Source of the DNA: Bin94 sp965215535
GTDB taxonomy: Bacteria; Gemmatimonadota; Gemmatimonadetes; Longimicrobiales; Gaopeijiaceae
Length of the DNA: 64,000 nt
Direction of reading: 5' to 3'
NCBI GenBank assembly: GCA_965215535.1
Contig: OZ244063.1
Location: forward strand, 1,240,001-1,304,000
Positions within the stretch are counted from its first letter, which is position 1. Each line of letters opens with the position of its first letter. The position numbers were made by a program, and so were the translations under genes. Of the stretch, positions 63,207 to 64,000 are shown piece by piece. A model generated the notes under the pieces. That model was given only the letters and a program-made list of their open reading frames with translations. It ran no database searches and was not told where the DNA came from.

Positions 63207-64000
63207 ATGAAAAAGAATCCCGGATTCCCGCCCGCAGATCGAACCGCCCCCAACCGCCGCAGCTTCGTTCGCTCCTTTGCGACCTCTGCGGCTCTCGCCG
63301 CCGGCCTGCCCGGACTGGCGTCGGCCACCCCCCCAGCCCCGATCCCCCTCGCCCGGCCACCCCGTGCGCGCAAACCGGTTGCCCCCTCGGACCGGATTGG
63401 CCTTGCGGTGATCGGCGCAGGCGGCATGGGAATGGCCGATGTGCAGACCGCGCTTCGCATCCCCGGCGTCGAGCTCGTGGCCGCCTGTGACATCTTCGAC
63501 GGTCGCCTTGAGAGCGCGCGCGAACGCTACGGCGAGATCTTCGTCACCCGCGATTACCGCGAAGTTCTGGCCCGCGACGACATCGACGCGGTCATCGTCG
63601 GCACTCCCGACCACTGGCACCAGCCGATCTCGATCGATGCGCTCCAGGCCGGCAAGGCGGTCTATTGCGAGAAGCCGATGGTGCACCGGATCTCCGAGGG
63701 CCAGGCACTGATCCGCGCCGAAGAGGAATCGGGGCGCGTCTTTCAGGTCGGCAGCCAGGGAATGAGCTCGCTCGGCAACGAGAAGGCGAAGGAGCTCTAC
63801 GAGGCCGGCGCAATCGGCGAACTCAACTATGCCGAAGGGTTCTGGGCGCGCAACGATCCCATCGGCGCCTGGCAGTATCCCATTCCCGCAGATGCAACCG
63901 CCGAGAGAGTGGACTGGCCGCGCTTTCTCGGTTCGGCGACCGACCATCCATACGATCCCCTGCGCGTCTTCCGCTGGCGCAACTACCGCGACTACGGCAC
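63207..64000 (+). CDS. Tat-exported Gfo/Idh/MocA family oxidoreductase, 3' end beyond the window
   Basis: 264 residues are visible from the ATG at 63207. The N-terminus has a twin-arginine signal (NRRSFVRSFATSAALAAGLPG). The mature part has the Rossmann GAGGMGMADVQ, CDIFDGR, VIVGTPDHWHQPISIDAL and the family EKP motif CEKPM. Such exported, NAD(P)-binding sugar or inositol dehydrogenases are frequent in Planctomycetes, Verrucomicrobia and Gemmatimonadota. The substrate is probably a carbohydrate. It is divergent from accA. The frame is open to the end of the window. Confidence 0.9.
   Translation, partial: MKKNPGFPPADRTAPNRRSFVRSFATSAALAAGLPGLASATPPAPIPLARPPRARKPVAPSDRIGLAVIGAGGMGMADVQTALRIPGVELVAACDIFDGRLESARERYGEIFVTRDYREVLARDDIDAVIVGTPDHWHQPISIDALQAGKAVYCEKPMVHRISEGQALIRAEEESGRVFQVGSQGMSSLGNEKAKELYEAGAIGELNYAEGFWARNDPIGAWQYPIPADATAERVDWPRFLGSATDHPYDPLRVFRWRNYRDYG

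Noticed and set aside
1..64000. tRNA, rRNA, riboswitch or IS elements
   Set aside because: I looked through the intergenic stretches and saw no cloverleaf-like 3' ends, rRNA motifs, recognisable riboswitch cores, or transposase genes. A covariance-model scan would be needed to be certain.

Overview
The window is GC-rich and bacterial. It carries a didermal (outer-membrane) gene set: SusC/SusD-type nutrient uptake genes, many lipoprotein signal peptides with clear lipoboxes, a GWxTD-domain protein, an autotransporter-like beta-barrel and a remarkable number of secreted six-bladed (NHL-type) beta-propeller proteins. This mix is typical of Gemmatimonadota. That phylum assignment is an inference from gene content only; there is no rRNA gene in the window to confirm it. 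I see no tRNA, rRNA, CRISPR array, transposase or prophage module.

Layout. (1) 1-6944: a peptidoglycan-scavenging island. A NamZ/DUF1343 exo-muramidase lipoprotein reads right. Leftwards run a NagZ-type GH3 enzyme, a GH3 + serine beta-lactamase-fold fusion, and the start of a sodium/solute symporter, the last three joined by ATGA stop/start overlaps. (2) 6955-10137: a lipoprotein with plant-type leucine-rich repeats and a metzincin protease motif. A cluster of four 32-bp palindromic repeats follows (10220-10461). (3) 10503-12701: D-amino-acid aminotransferase, PspA and a YbjN-like protein. (4) 12785-16850: three secreted beta-propeller proteins around a divergent promoter region. (5) 17351-25991: two very large surface proteins built of Ig-like modules. 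One is interrupted by an in-frame amber codon and the other lacks a normal 5' end. (6) 26444-28550: an XRE/ImmA-type regulator behind an AT-rich operator cluster, and a secreted ConA-like protein. (7) 28724-35754: AddA/AddB recombination helicase-nuclease pair. (8) 35783-38294: two more beta-propeller lipoproteins, one frameshifted. (9) 38855-44332: SusC, SusD and a small lipoprotein, with an 11-G tract in the SusC signal peptide. (10) 44426-48225: GWxTD protein, outer-membrane barrel, Cys-rich secreted protein. (11) 48332-52949: housekeeping purA, a frameshifted dapA-like gene, trpS and an inositol monophosphatase. (12) 53077-57084: a stand-alone HsdR_N-like nuclease with a duplicated tail module, a lipoprotein of the HpcH/HpaI aldolase fold lacking the usual His, an EF-hand protein and a c-type cytochrome. 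(13) 57198-60833: a second, unrelated LRR + metalloprotease lipoprotein. (14) 61008-62827: accA and ricT behind a good sigma-70-like promoter. (15) 63207-64000: a Tat-exported Gfo/Idh/MocA oxidoreductase running off the end.

Themes. The window is dominated by cell-envelope and degradative functions (peptidoglycan sugars, SusCD substrates, two LRR proteases, Tat oxidoreductase). Three genes are broken by a single base (amber in the FN3-barrel gene, 1-nt deletions in a propeller gene and in dapA), and three have runs of 9-11 G in frame. This could reflect phase variation, decay, or base-level assembly error, and read-level data would separate these. I did not find a gene set that I can call a new multi-gene system. 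The best novelty candidates are the phase-variable-looking SusC, the regular palindromic repeat cluster, the duplicated-tail nuclease, and the two LRR-protease fusions.
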